Assembly: GCA_003150175.1 (NCBI GenBank)
Contig: QAKZ01000047.1
Span: 1 to 12,187, forward strand
DNA length: 12,187 nucleotides
Reading direction: 5' to 3'
Source of the DNA: Coriobacteriia bacterium
GTDB lineage: Bacteria > Actinomycetota > Coriobacteriia > Coriobacteriales > Atopobiaceae
The position numbers and the translations under genes were made by a program. Below, piece by piece: positions 5,548 through 10,844 of the stretch (position 1 is the first letter of the stretch; the number at the start of each line of letters is the position of its first letter). The notes beneath the pieces were generated by a model that had not been told where the DNA came from, did not search any database, and was given only the letters and a program-made list of their open reading frames with translations.

Positions 5548-5891
5548 CTGTATGTCTCCTCTCCGCCGCTCGTCCATGTCCTCTGGATGTCGGCGTCTAC
5601 TGTCTTGATTCGCAGCTTCAGCGCCATGATTGCCTCGCTCGATGCCTTGTAGAGGGCTTCGGCGCAGTCGCGCAGCTGCTTCTTCTCGGCTATCTCCTCG
5701 CGCCCCCGGCACAGGTCGCCGATGATAGTCACCGGCGTGCCCTTGGAGCGCTCCTCGAGGATGGCGATGCGCAGCGCCTTGCGGTAGTCCGCCTCGTTCT
5801 CGGCGTACTGCTGGCCGGTCCGCCTGAGCGTGTCCAGCTCCGCCATGAGGCGCTCGAACAGCTCCTCGCGCTGCGCGTATATGTCCTGCAT
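5544..5891 (-). CDS. Helical phage protein between erf-like gene and ssb, 115 aa
   Basis: An almost wholly helical, charged protein starting MQDIYAQREELFERLMAELD, with a second helical part (EIAEKKQLRDCAEALYKASS then EAIMALKLRIKTVDADIQRT). It is separated from the ERF gene by three bases and overlaps ssb by four. No enzyme motif is visible. Small helical proteins at this position are common in phage recombination operons and are usually unnamed. A partner role with ERF or SSB is inferred from position only. Confidence 0.7.
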   Translation of the reverse strand: MQDIYAQREELFERLMAELDTLRRTGQQYAENEADYRKALRIAILEERSKGTPVTIIGDLCRGREEIAEKKQLRDCAEALYKASSEAIMALKLRIKTVDADIQRTWTSGGEETYR

Positions 5892-5894
5892 GGC

Positions 5895-6452
5895 CTACAG
5901 GACGCGCCACGTCGGGGTGGCGCAGCAGCCGGGATGCTTCTTGAACTCCTCGTACTGCTCTTTCGACTCGAAGGCGTAGGCCGTGCCGCAGGCCTTGCAC
6001 TTCGCCGTGAAGCCGCCGCTCTCGGGCGGCTTCTTCTCGGGCTTGTCCGACAGCGCGTCCGGGTCGCTCTGCCCGTCGATGGCGAACAGGCCGCAAAGCG
6101 CGTACTTGCGCGCGTAGCTCGACGCCATCCCGGTCACCTGCGCGTCGTCGGAGCCGCTCTTGTGCTCCGCCTCGCGGGCGTAGGCCTTGAACTCCTTCTT
6201 CTCGCCGTGCCCGTCCACGAAGAACAGGGTGCACGTGGCCTCGACGTAGTAGCGGTCGCCCACCTTGCAGATGTTGTCGTGGAGCGTGAACGCCACGCCC
6301 GCCTCCTTACAGGGCTCCTTGAGCGCGGCGACGATGTCCTCGAACGAGCGGTAGCTGAACTTCGCGAACGCGTTGTAGCGCGCCTTGGGGACGGTCACGG
6401 AGCGCTGAACCTTGGCTATCGCCTGGGAGAGCGTCATCTTCTCGTCGTCCAT
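5895..6452 (-). CDS. ERF-family single-strand annealing recombinase
   Basis: A 185 aa protein. The ERF core runs from about residue 8 to 130: VPKARYNAFAKFSYRSFEDI, then ALKEPCKEAGVAFTLHD, YYVEATCTLFFVDG, and the hallmark AQVTGMASSYARKYALCGLF (residues about 104-123). ERF proteins anneal complementary single strands and support circularisation or recombination of phage DNA. Residues about 151-180 hold C-K-A-C (CKACGTAY) and GCC near HPGCC, suggesting a small C-terminal zinc site. The ATG directly follows the TAG of the DUF1351 gene. Total length is at the short end for the family. Confidence 0.93.
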   Translation of the reverse strand: MDDEKMTLSQAIAKVQRSVTVPKARYNAFAKFSYRSFEDIVAALKEPCKEAGVAFTLHDNICKVGDRYYVEATCTLFFVDGHGEKKEFKAYAREAEHKSGSDDAQVTGMASSYARKYALCGLFAIDGQSDPDALSDKPEKKPPESGGFTAKCKACGTAYAFESKEQYEEFKKHPGCCATPTWRVL

Positions 6453-7346
6453 CTAGCACACCCCCTTGCACTTGATGGTGCCGGTGATGCCGCGCTCGCG
6501 CAGCGCCGCGGCGAGCAGCTCCATCTGCGAGCGCGTGGCGGACGGAATCTCGACCGTCCACGCGCAGGACAGCTCGGGGCGCGCCGCGACGGCGAGTTCC
6601 GCCCGGCGCCTCGGCGCGGGGCGCGGCGCGGGCTTGGACTCTACCGCCTCGCGCATGGCGGCGATGCGGGCGTCCTCCTCGTCGGCGGCGCGGGCGGCGT
6701 TGAGCGCCGAGCCGAGGTCGAGCGTGCGGAACAGCTCGCGCTCGGCGACCTCGTAATGGGCCATGGAGCCGCGCTGGGCCTTGAGCGTGTCCCAGTCGCG
6801 GGCGACGGCGGAGACCTTCTCCTCGAGGGCCTTCTTCGCCTTGACCTCGCCGAAGGATTTGTTGAGCCACTTGTCGTCGTGCAGGCGCTCGTAGGGCACG
6901 ACCGGCGCGAGGAGCTCGGCGAACTCCCTGTAGTGGGCCTCGAGCGCGGCCCTCGCGCCCGCCCTGCGCCTCTCCTCCGCCCCGTCGAGCTGCGCCTTGA
7001 TGCCGTCCGACGCTCCGTCGATGATGGACGTGATCTCCTTGCAGCGCTTCTCGAAGGCGGCGAGCGGCTTGTTGTACTCGCGCTTCACGGCCTTTCGGCG
7101 CTCCTCGATCTCGTTCTTCAGGCCGTTGAGGTAGTGGCGGTCGTTCTTGGCCTCCTTGATGGACTCGTCCTTGGTCAGGTCGTACTTGGCGCCCTCGTAG
7201 TCCGCGACCTTCGCGCGGATGCTGGCCTCCATCGCGTCGAAGTTCGCGCTGATGACGGACGGCGAGTACGTGACGACGAGGTCGGGCGCCTCCTGCTCCT
7301 CGATGACCTCGGCCACGACCTCCTCGGCCTTGCTCTCCCCTGCCAT
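6453..7346 (-). CDS. DUF1351-family phage recombination-associated protein
   Basis: A 297 aa protein. Residues about 20-110 contain VTYSPSVISANFDAMEASIR, YDLTKDESIKEAKNDRHYLN and EIEERRKAVKREYNKPLAAF, the recognisable pattern of DUF1351. A long charged helical region follows, then a Pro/Arg-rich linker near residue 240. The end (TVEIPSATRSQMELLAAALR) resembles a short helix-strand domain. DUF1351 genes usually lie next to ERF or RecT genes, as here, and may assist the annealase; the biochemical role is not known. The start at 7346 overlaps the upstream stop as TAATG; the longer in-frame extension to 7430 is shadow coding. Confidence 0.85.
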   Translation of the reverse strand: MAGESKAEEVVAEVIEEQEAPDLVVTYSPSVISANFDAMEASIRAKVADYEGAKYDLTKDESIKEAKNDRHYLNGLKNEIEERRKAVKREYNKPLAAFEKRCKEITSIIDGASDGIKAQLDGAEERRRAGARAALEAHYREFAELLAPVVPYERLHDDKWLNKSFGEVKAKKALEEKVSAVARDWDTLKAQRGSMAHYEVAERELFRTLDLGSALNAARAADEEDARIAAMREAVESKPAPRPAPRRRAELAVAARPELSCAWTVEIPSATRSQMELLAAALRERGITGTIKCKGVC

Positions 7347-7567
7347 TACCTGACCTCCTCGTTGAGCATCTGGTTGTACTTCCTCTCGGTTATCGCCTCG
7401 TCGATGACGGCGGCGTGCCCGACAATCCACTTGGACAGTCTCTCGCGCGCGTCCAAGAACCTGTCGAACGCCTCGTCGGACTTGGTTATGCCATAGATGG
7501 TGAACATCGCCTGCTCCTCCGTGGCGAGCTCGGCCAGCTCGGCGAGCATCCCCTTGTAGTCGGCCAT
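7346..7567 (-). CDS. Small helical phage protein, 73 aa
   Basis: The protein reads MADYKGMLAELAELATEEQA at its start and ends with RKYNQMLNEEVR, predicted as two or three helices. The ATG at 7567 overlaps the upstream TGA by one base (TGATG), with GGAGGT nine bases ahead; a GTG at 7570 six bases after the same site is an alternative. It is coupled to DUF1351 downstream (TAATG). A conserved small gene at this position next to DUF1351 is plausible, but no function is recognised. Confidence 0.7.
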   Translation of the reverse strand: MADYKGMLAELAELATEEQAMFTIYGITKSDEAFDRFLDARERLSKWIVGHAAVIDEAITERKYNQMLNEEVR

Positions 7568-7779
7568 CACTCGGTCACCTCCCCGTCGTGGCTAACGAAC
7601 AGGATCTGGGGCTGCTTGCTCTGGATGGACAGCCAGACCTCCTCGCCGCTCTTGCGGATGGCGTCGAACGCCACGCTGTCCTCGGTGTCGACCTCGAACT
7701 GCAGGACGGCGACGCCGCCCTTCACGGTGGCCTGCTTGAACTTGGCCTCGATCTCCACCGGTATGTTTGTGCTCTCCAT
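7567..7779 (-). CDS. Small conserved phage protein, 70 aa
   Basis: A beta-rich protein beginning MESTNIPVEIEAKFKQATVK, followed by VAVLQFEVDTEDSVAFDAIR and VWLSIQSKQPQILFV. It resembles short unnamed phage proteins found before recombination genes. GGAGG lies seven bases before the ATG, within the end of the nuclease gene. Longer upstream frames to 7977 lack a ribosome site and use a shadow frame of the nuclease gene. Function unknown. Confidence 0.75.
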   Translation of the reverse strand: MESTNIPVEIEAKFKQATVKGGVAVLQFEVDTEDSVAFDAIRKSGEEVWLSIQSKQPQILFVSHDGEVTE

Positions 7780-7781
7780 CG

Positions 7782-8150
7782 CTATTCCTCCTTCTCGGCG
7801 CCCGCGAGCATCGCCGCGAACGTCTCCAATGTCATGGTCACGAACTGCTCGCCCGGGATGGCGGTCCCGCGGCGCTTCCAGACGACCACGCCGTAGTCGG
7901 CCCCGCGGTTCCTGCGCTCGGTCTCCGCCTCGCGCAGCCACTTGGGCAGCTCGTGCCTCCCCTGGTAGTCCTTGCACTCGATTGCGATGCCGCGCCCGGC
8001 CACCGACACGCCGCGGATGTCGCCCGTGTCCCTCGAGCCGGTCTTGACCTGCCTGTCGATGTCGGCCCCGAGCTTCCCGGCGAGGTAGTCGGCGACCAGG
8101 CGCTCGAACCTCGTGCCCGCGTCCTTGGCGGACCTCCTGCTCCTACTCAT
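7782..8150 (-). CDS. Holliday-junction resolvase-like PD-(D/E)xK nuclease
   Basis: A 122 aa protein with the fold pattern of Hjc-type resolvases. Seen are AGTRFERLVADYLAGKLGAD (Glu16), DTGDIRGVSV (Asp44), and IAIECKDYQ (Glu58-x-Lys60), then a helix ELPKWLREAETERRNRGADY and strand GVVVWKRRG. Those acidic residues and the lysine form the expected metal-dependent nuclease site. In phages such enzymes cut branched recombination or replication intermediates before packaging. The start overlaps the upstream gene by 8 bases; its ribosome site is weak. Resolvase rather than another PD-(D/E)xK nuclease is the most likely but unproved role. Confidence 0.8.
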   Translation of the reverse strand: MSRSRRSAKDAGTRFERLVADYLAGKLGADIDRQVKTGSRDTGDIRGVSVAGRGIAIECKDYQGRHELPKWLREAETERRNRGADYGVVVWKRRGTAIPGEQFVTMTLETFAAMLAGAEKEE

Positions 8151-8481
8151 CGCGGAACCCGTCGCTCTTGGAGCGGTGCTTGTTGAAGGCGTCCCTCAGC
8201 TGCGGGTAGCGCGCCTCCATGATTCGGGCGAGGCTCGGGGCGATGCCGTTCTTGCAGCCCACATGCAGCTCGTTGCGCACCATGCTGACCAGGTAGTTCA
8301 CCGAGACGTAGCCCTTGCGGTTGAGGCGCATGGCCTGCTCGACCATGAAGCTCCACGAGCCGGGATTCTCGTCTATCCACTTGCGGGCCTCCCGGAAGTC
8401 CTGCTCGCCGTCCGCGCCGAGGCCGAATATCTCGAGCTGGTTGCTCATCGGCTTCTGGCGGTACCTCTCGTCGTTACGCAT
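8143..8481 (-). CDS. Conserved phage early protein, 112 aa
   Basis: The core reads FREARKWIDENPGSWSFMVE, then RLNRKGYVSVNYLVSMVRNE, then IAPSLARIMEARYPQLRDAF and SKSDGF. I recognise this as the pattern of a widespread but unnamed phage early family (W-x-x-x-NP-x-x-W ... VR ... LAR-x-x-x-x-x-x-P-x-L-x-x-x-F ... S-x-x-D). No catalytic motif. GGGAG sits six bases before the ATG at 8481; an internal ATG at residue 12 is weaker. The gene overlaps both neighbours by 8 bases. Confidence 0.75.
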   Translation of the reverse strand: MRNDERYRQKPMSNQLEIFGLGADGEQDFREARKWIDENPGSWSFMVEQAMRLNRKGYVSVNYLVSMVRNELHVGCKNGIAPSLARIMEARYPQLRDAFNKHRSKSDGFRDE

Positions 8482-8755
8482 TGACCGCTCCCGCCGCGCA
8501 TGCCGCCTTTGCCGCCTGGACCGCGCCGTCCATCGTCGGGAGGACGAAGACGGTCAGGATCGTCGCGAACAGGACCGCGGCGGCGATGAAGCCGACCATG
8601 GCCCCCGCCCTGAACGCATCGGAGTCGAGCTGCTCGCGGACGGTCGGTCGGTATGCCTTGGGTGCTATGATGGTCTGAGCCTCGTGTCTGGGGCTGTTTC
8701 GGCGAGTGCTCACAAGTTGGTAGCTGGGGGCGCTCGCTTCTTTGTATGTGTACAT
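8474..8755 (-). CDS. Small single-pass membrane protein, 93 aa
   Basis: The N-terminal half (MYTYKEASAPSYQLVSTRRN to about residue 48) is polar and basic. Residues about 50-73 (AGAMVGFIAAAVLFATILTV) form one strong membrane-spanning helix, and the tail is Ala-rich. The ATG at 8755 has a weak AAGGGA site seven bases upstream, preceded by a 56-base gap. The longer open frame upstream of it is a shadow of the HTH/zinc-ribbon gene. Topology and function are unknown; a superinfection-exclusion or membrane-anchoring role would be speculation. Confidence 0.7.
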   Translation of the reverse strand: MYTYKEASAPSYQLVSTRRNSPRHEAQTIIAPKAYRPTVREQLDSDAFRAGAMVGFIAAAVLFATILTVFVLPTMDGAVQAAKAACAAGAVNA

Positions 8756-8811
8756 CTTGTGTTCCCTTCTGATGTTTCCGCAGGTAGATGCAGGTGTGGC
8801 TTTTAGGGTGG

Positions 8812-9165
8812 CTATTTTGAGACTTTTTTGGCGCGGCTCTTGGCGCTGTAGCACCTCTGCCGCTCCCTGTCGTTCCGCTTTGCCCTCGCCGCCTCCTCGC
8901 GCATCGCGCTGGCCTGCTTCCTGAGGTCTGCCACGTGGCCCTCCTTCGTGCACTCCGCGCACCAGCCGTTCGCCCTGTTCAGCGGCTTGAACGTCGTGCG
9001 CCCGCACTTCGGGCACATCCAGCGCTGGCGGAGCGATATTCCGCATCTGCGCGCCTGCCACTTGACCGCGTCGGTGCTGCGGCCCAGCGCCTTGGCTATC
9101 TCCCTGGCTCCGTCGCCGGCGTGTTCCCTCAGGTACCGGATCTCACGTGTCGACCATGGCCTCAC
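8812..9165 (-). CDS. SANT-like HTH plus zinc-ribbon protein, 117 aa
   Basis: Residues 1-45 (RPWSTREIRYLREHAGDGAR, then EIAKALGRSTDAVKWQARRCG) form a three-helix SANT/Myb- or GcrA-like DNA-binding domain. Residues 51-72 carry CPKC...CAEC (C51, C54, C69, C72), a zinc ribbon. The remainder is a highly charged, basic helix. Such proteins are frequent second or third genes of actinobacterial prophage early operons and are presumed DNA-binding regulators. The GTG start at 9165 overlaps the upstream TGA as GTGA, with GGGAG nine bases ahead. An ATG at 9225 is in frame but would overlap the upstream ORF fully. Confidence 0.8.
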   Translation of the reverse strand: MRPWSTREIRYLREHAGDGAREIAKALGRSTDAVKWQARRCGISLRQRWMCPKCGRTTFKPLNRANGWCAECTKEGHVADLRKQASAMREEAARAKRNDRERQRCYSAKSRAKKVSK

Positions 9166-9287
9166 TGTCTCTTGCTCCCCTCCTTCCTCTCCCATTCCCG
9201 GTATGCCGCCCGAAGCGTCGAGCACATGGTGTCGAGCGCTATCTCGCGCGGCGTCTTGGGCTTCCCCTCGTGCTCCTTGGCGTCCAT
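9162..9287 (-). CDS. 41 aa hypothetical protein in the early operon
   Basis: The ORF begins MDAKEHEGKPKTPREIALDT and ends REWERKEGSKRQ; it is charged and mostly helical. The ATG follows the TAG of the XRE gene with no gap, and its TGA overlaps the GTG of the next gene. It lacks its own strong ribosome site, so reinitiation after the XRE gene is likely. It occupies exactly the space between two genes, which supports translation. Function unknown. Confidence 0.55.
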   Translation of the reverse strand: MDAKEHEGKPKTPREIALDTMCSTLRAAYREWERKEGSKRQ

Positions 9288-9494
9288 CTAGGACACCGTC
9301 CGGTTGTCGGTAAGACCGAGTAGGTAGTCAGCCGAACACTTAAACAGGCGAGTCATCGCCACCAGTTTCGAGCCGGGGATCTCTCCTCCATTCTCATAAC
9401 TGGCGACAGTAGCTCGACTCTTGAGGCCGATCTTCTCTGCCAGGTCCTCTTGACTGAGACCAATGCGGACACGTTCGCTAGCAATGGGATTCAT
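9288..9494 (-). CDS. XRE-family HTH regulator, Cro-like (leftward early operon)
   Basis: A 68 aa protein that is a single XRE helix-turn-helix: ERVRIGLSQEDLAEKIGLKS, then RATVASYENGGEIPGSKLV and FKCSADYLLGLTD. The ATG at 9494 has GGAGGT four bases upstream; a GTG at 9527 is in frame but would place the ribosome site inside the gene. It has no peptidase or dimerisation domain. As first gene of the early operon, transcribed away from the integrase side, it is probably the Cro or antirepressor partner of the rightward XRE protein and should bind the shared operators. Which of the two is the repressor is inferred from gene order. Confidence 0.85.
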   Translation of the reverse strand: MNPIASERVRIGLSQEDLAEKIGLKSRATVASYENGGEIPGSKLVAMTRLFKCSADYLLGLTDNRTVS

Positions 9495-9506
9495 TTGCAC
9501 CTCCAT

Positions 9507-9521
9507 TTCACTATTTGTGAA
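9507..9521. promoter_or_regulatory. Operator 1 (TTCAC-N5-GTGAA)
   Basis: TTCACTATTTGTGAA, a perfect 5-bp inverted repeat. It lies between the predicted leftward transcription start and the XRE start codon. Confidence 0.75.
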
Positions 9522-9522
9522 C

Positions 9523-9537
9523 TTCACAATACGTGAA
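9523..9537. promoter_or_regulatory. Operator 2 (TTCAC-N5-GTGAA)
   Basis: TTCACAATACGTGAA, a perfect inverted repeat one base from operator 1, with centres 16 bp apart. It covers the leftward start region and the edge of its -10 box. Confidence 0.75.
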
Positions 9538-9564
9538 TATAGATTAGTGCCCAGCTGTTTGCAA
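9536..9564 (-). promoter_or_regulatory. Leftward early promoter
   Basis: On the minus strand TTGCAA (9564-9559) and TATATT (9541-9536) are separated by 17 bases, close to the sigma-70-type consensus. Start is predicted near 9529. It would drive the whole leftward operon. Confidence 0.65.
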
Positions 9565-9571
9565 GCATGAT

Positions 9572-9586
9572 TTCACTATTTGTAAA
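9572..9586. promoter_or_regulatory. Operator 3 (TTCAC-N5-GTAAA)
   Basis: TTCACTATTTGTAAA repeats operator 1 with one arm mismatch. It overlaps the -35 box of the rightward promoter, so binding should affect repressor-gene transcription. Confidence 0.65.
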
Positions 9587-9600
9587 TCTTTTTGTACAAT
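9572..9600 (+). promoter_or_regulatory. Rightward lysogeny promoter
   Basis: TTCACT (9572-9577) and TACAAT (9595-9600) are 17 bases apart. The start near 9607 gives a short leader before AGGAGGT (9619-9625) of the rightward XRE gene. The weak -35 box coincides with operator 3. Confidence 0.6.
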
Positions 9601-9629
9601 ATGCTCACGCTTAGAAACAGGAGGTAACC

Positions 9630-9845
9630 GTGGGCATGAAGTTTCGCCTCAAAGAAACGAGGCTCAAATACAAGAAGAAGCAGCCAGAGGTTGCCAGCGC
9701 ACTCGGCATCGGCGTACCCATGTACTCGATGATTGAAAACGGGCAGCGCGAGATAAATGGAACGAAGCTTGTGAAGCTCGCCAGATTCTATGGGTGCTCT
9801 GTCGATGAGTTGCTTGGGACTGGTTCGTGGGACGAGGAGGAATGA
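9630..9845 (+). CDS. XRE-family HTH repressor candidate (rightward lysogeny operon)
   Basis: A 71 aa (or 69 aa) single XRE domain: RLKETRLKYKKKQPEVASAL, then GIGVPMYSMIENGQREI and LARFYGCSVDELLGTGS. AGGAGGT lies four bases before GTG 9630 and ten before ATG 9636, so either start is possible. It is the first gene on the integrase side, the usual place of a CI-type repressor. It lacks the C-terminal S24/LexA-like peptidase domain, so RecA-stimulated self-cleavage cannot be its induction route. Three bases separate it from the 298 aa gene. Confidence 0.8.
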   Translation: MGMKFRLKETRLKYKKKQPEVASALGIGVPMYSMIENGQREINGTKLVKLARFYGCSVDELLGTGSWDEEE

Positions 9846-9848
9846 CCT

Positions 9849-10745
9849 ATGGGTCTGTTCGGTGACATTGCGAGAGCCGCCGCTAACGCCGCTCTCAGCA
9901 CGGCGAAAGATATGATAGGGGACGCTGCTGCCGCTAAGATTGGCCAGCAGGTTGGCGTTGGCAAGTCCATATCGTTTCGCGGTGAGTGCGAGCGCACCGT
10001 ATACGTCTATTACGGCGAGCCGTTGAGGAAGATTCGTAAAGGTGATGTGTTCGATGCCGAAGTCGTGACGAAGCCAATGCGGCTGAGAAGCGAGCTCACG
10101 GGTGGCGTATGGGACACTACGGACAATGGCTTCGCGCTCGCGTACAAAGGAAAGGTGTTTGGGGCAGCGTCGGCTCTCGGAAACACGTTCAAGGACATTA
10201 CGGAGCTCGGATACAGGATCACCGTGTCGTGCAGAATGACGGGATGGTACGCCAAGGGAATCCCAACCGTCGTCATGATGATCGACGAGCCCGAGGAGAT
10301 ATTCGCGTGGCTCGATGCCTGCAAGGGCCTTGGACGCGACGTCAGCTTCGAGGAAAGGCATTCCCCCGAATGCGAGTCGGCCGCCTTATCGGAGCGCACC
10401 AGGCTTGAACTGTCGAAGGCGTGCGGGCGAGAACTGCCGGTGGGCGTGGACGGAGACTGCGTCTACATCGAGGATGACAAGTGGACCGGCATGAGAAAAA
10501 GCGGGGTATTTCCGGTCGAGGTCTCCACGGAGCTGATCCCGACTCCTCGCGGGTCAACGGCGAAACCGCATGTCGCCGTCTTTGTGGATGGGGCGATGGC
10601 GGCCGATGTCAGCGCGAGGTGCGTGCACTACAAGACCCTCGCCGAGCATGCCGGCGAACGCCCCTATTTCGCCTGCTGCCAAAAGCGAGAAGGTCACGAC
10701 GGCTTTCCCATATGGAGGGTGACCGTTGTCTATCTCGGAAGATAA
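9849..10745 (+). CDS. 298 aa protein of unknown function in the immunity region
   Basis: The gene follows the repressor after three bases, with GGAGG eight bases before the ATG, so the two are probably one operon. Residues 1-32 (MGLFGDIARAAANAALSTAK onward) form an Ala-rich amphipathic helix. The rest is beta-rich. Residues about 95-147 (FALAYKGKVFGAASALGNTF and on) and about 241-297 (HVAVFVDGAMAADVSARCVH and on) share spacing of G, A, SA, a Cys, G-[IF]-P and a final hydrophobic strand, so an internal duplication is possible. The 'DNGFALAYKGKVFG' stretch faintly recalls HIRAN domains. No HExxH is present, so it is not an ImmA-type protease. It may be an immunity partner, superinfection-exclusion or lysogenic conversion gene; this is inference from location. 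Confidence 0.85.
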   Translation: MGLFGDIARAAANAALSTAKDMIGDAAAAKIGQQVGVGKSISFRGECERTVYVYYGEPLRKIRKGDVFDAEVVTKPMRLRSELTGGVWDTTDNGFALAYKGKVFGAASALGNTFKDITELGYRITVSCRMTGWYAKGIPTVVMMIDEPEEIFAWLDACKGLGRDVSFEERHSPECESAALSERTRLELSKACGRELPVGVDGDCVYIEDDKWTGMRKSGVFPVEVSTELIPTPRGSTAKPHVAVFVDGAMAADVSARCVHYKTLAEHAGERPYFACCQKREGHDGFPIWRVTVVYLGR

Positions 10746-10750
10746 AAGAG

Positions 10751-10788
10751 CCCCGTCGGCTAAAGCGGTACCAGCGCTGCCGACGGGG
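10751..10788. terminator. Strong GC hairpin between the 298 aa gene and the integrase
   Basis: CCCCGTCGGC (10751-10760) pairs with GCCGACGGGG (10779-10788); an inner AGCG/CGCT stem extends it, with a 7-base loop and a 3-base bulge. It starts five bases after the TAA of the 298 aa gene. On the plus strand no T run follows; on the minus strand CTCTTTTATC follows. It is best read as a terminator acting mainly leftward or as a weak factor-assisted rightward one. An integrase-related site is an alternative. Confidence 0.5.
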
Positions 10789-10844
10789 CATCTAACCAGT
10801 GCACCCATGCAAACTCAACTTGAAGGAAGGGTGACATATCTATT

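Noticed and set aside
4345..5652. Plus-strand open frame (435 codons) opposite ssb and the initiator
   Set aside because: Low-complexity Leu/Arg composition, no ribosome site or motif, and directly antisense to the well-supported ssb.
4951..6234. Continuous 427-codon minus-strand frame that could make SSB a fusion
   Set aside because: The upstream part is a shadow of the ERF and 115 aa genes; SSB has its own ATG overlapped with the upstream stop, and a normal SSB N terminus.
5934..7496. Long plus-strand open frame (520 codons) opposite ERF, DUF1351 and neighbours
   Set aside because: Leu/Val/Arg/Ala-rich translation typical of antisense frames in high-GC DNA; the minus-strand genes have family motifs, ribosome sites and tight overlaps.
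9576..10361. 261-codon minus-strand ORF opposite the repressor and 298 aa genes
   Set aside because: No ribosome site or recognisable domain; the plus-strand genes have both and a matching promoter.
9849..10745. ImmA/IrrE-type metalloprotease paired with the repressor
   Set aside because: The 298 aa protein has no HExxH motif.
10751..10788. tRNA gene fragment as attachment site
   Set aside because: The hairpin has no T-loop, anticodon arm or CCA-end pattern; it is a simple extended stem-loop.
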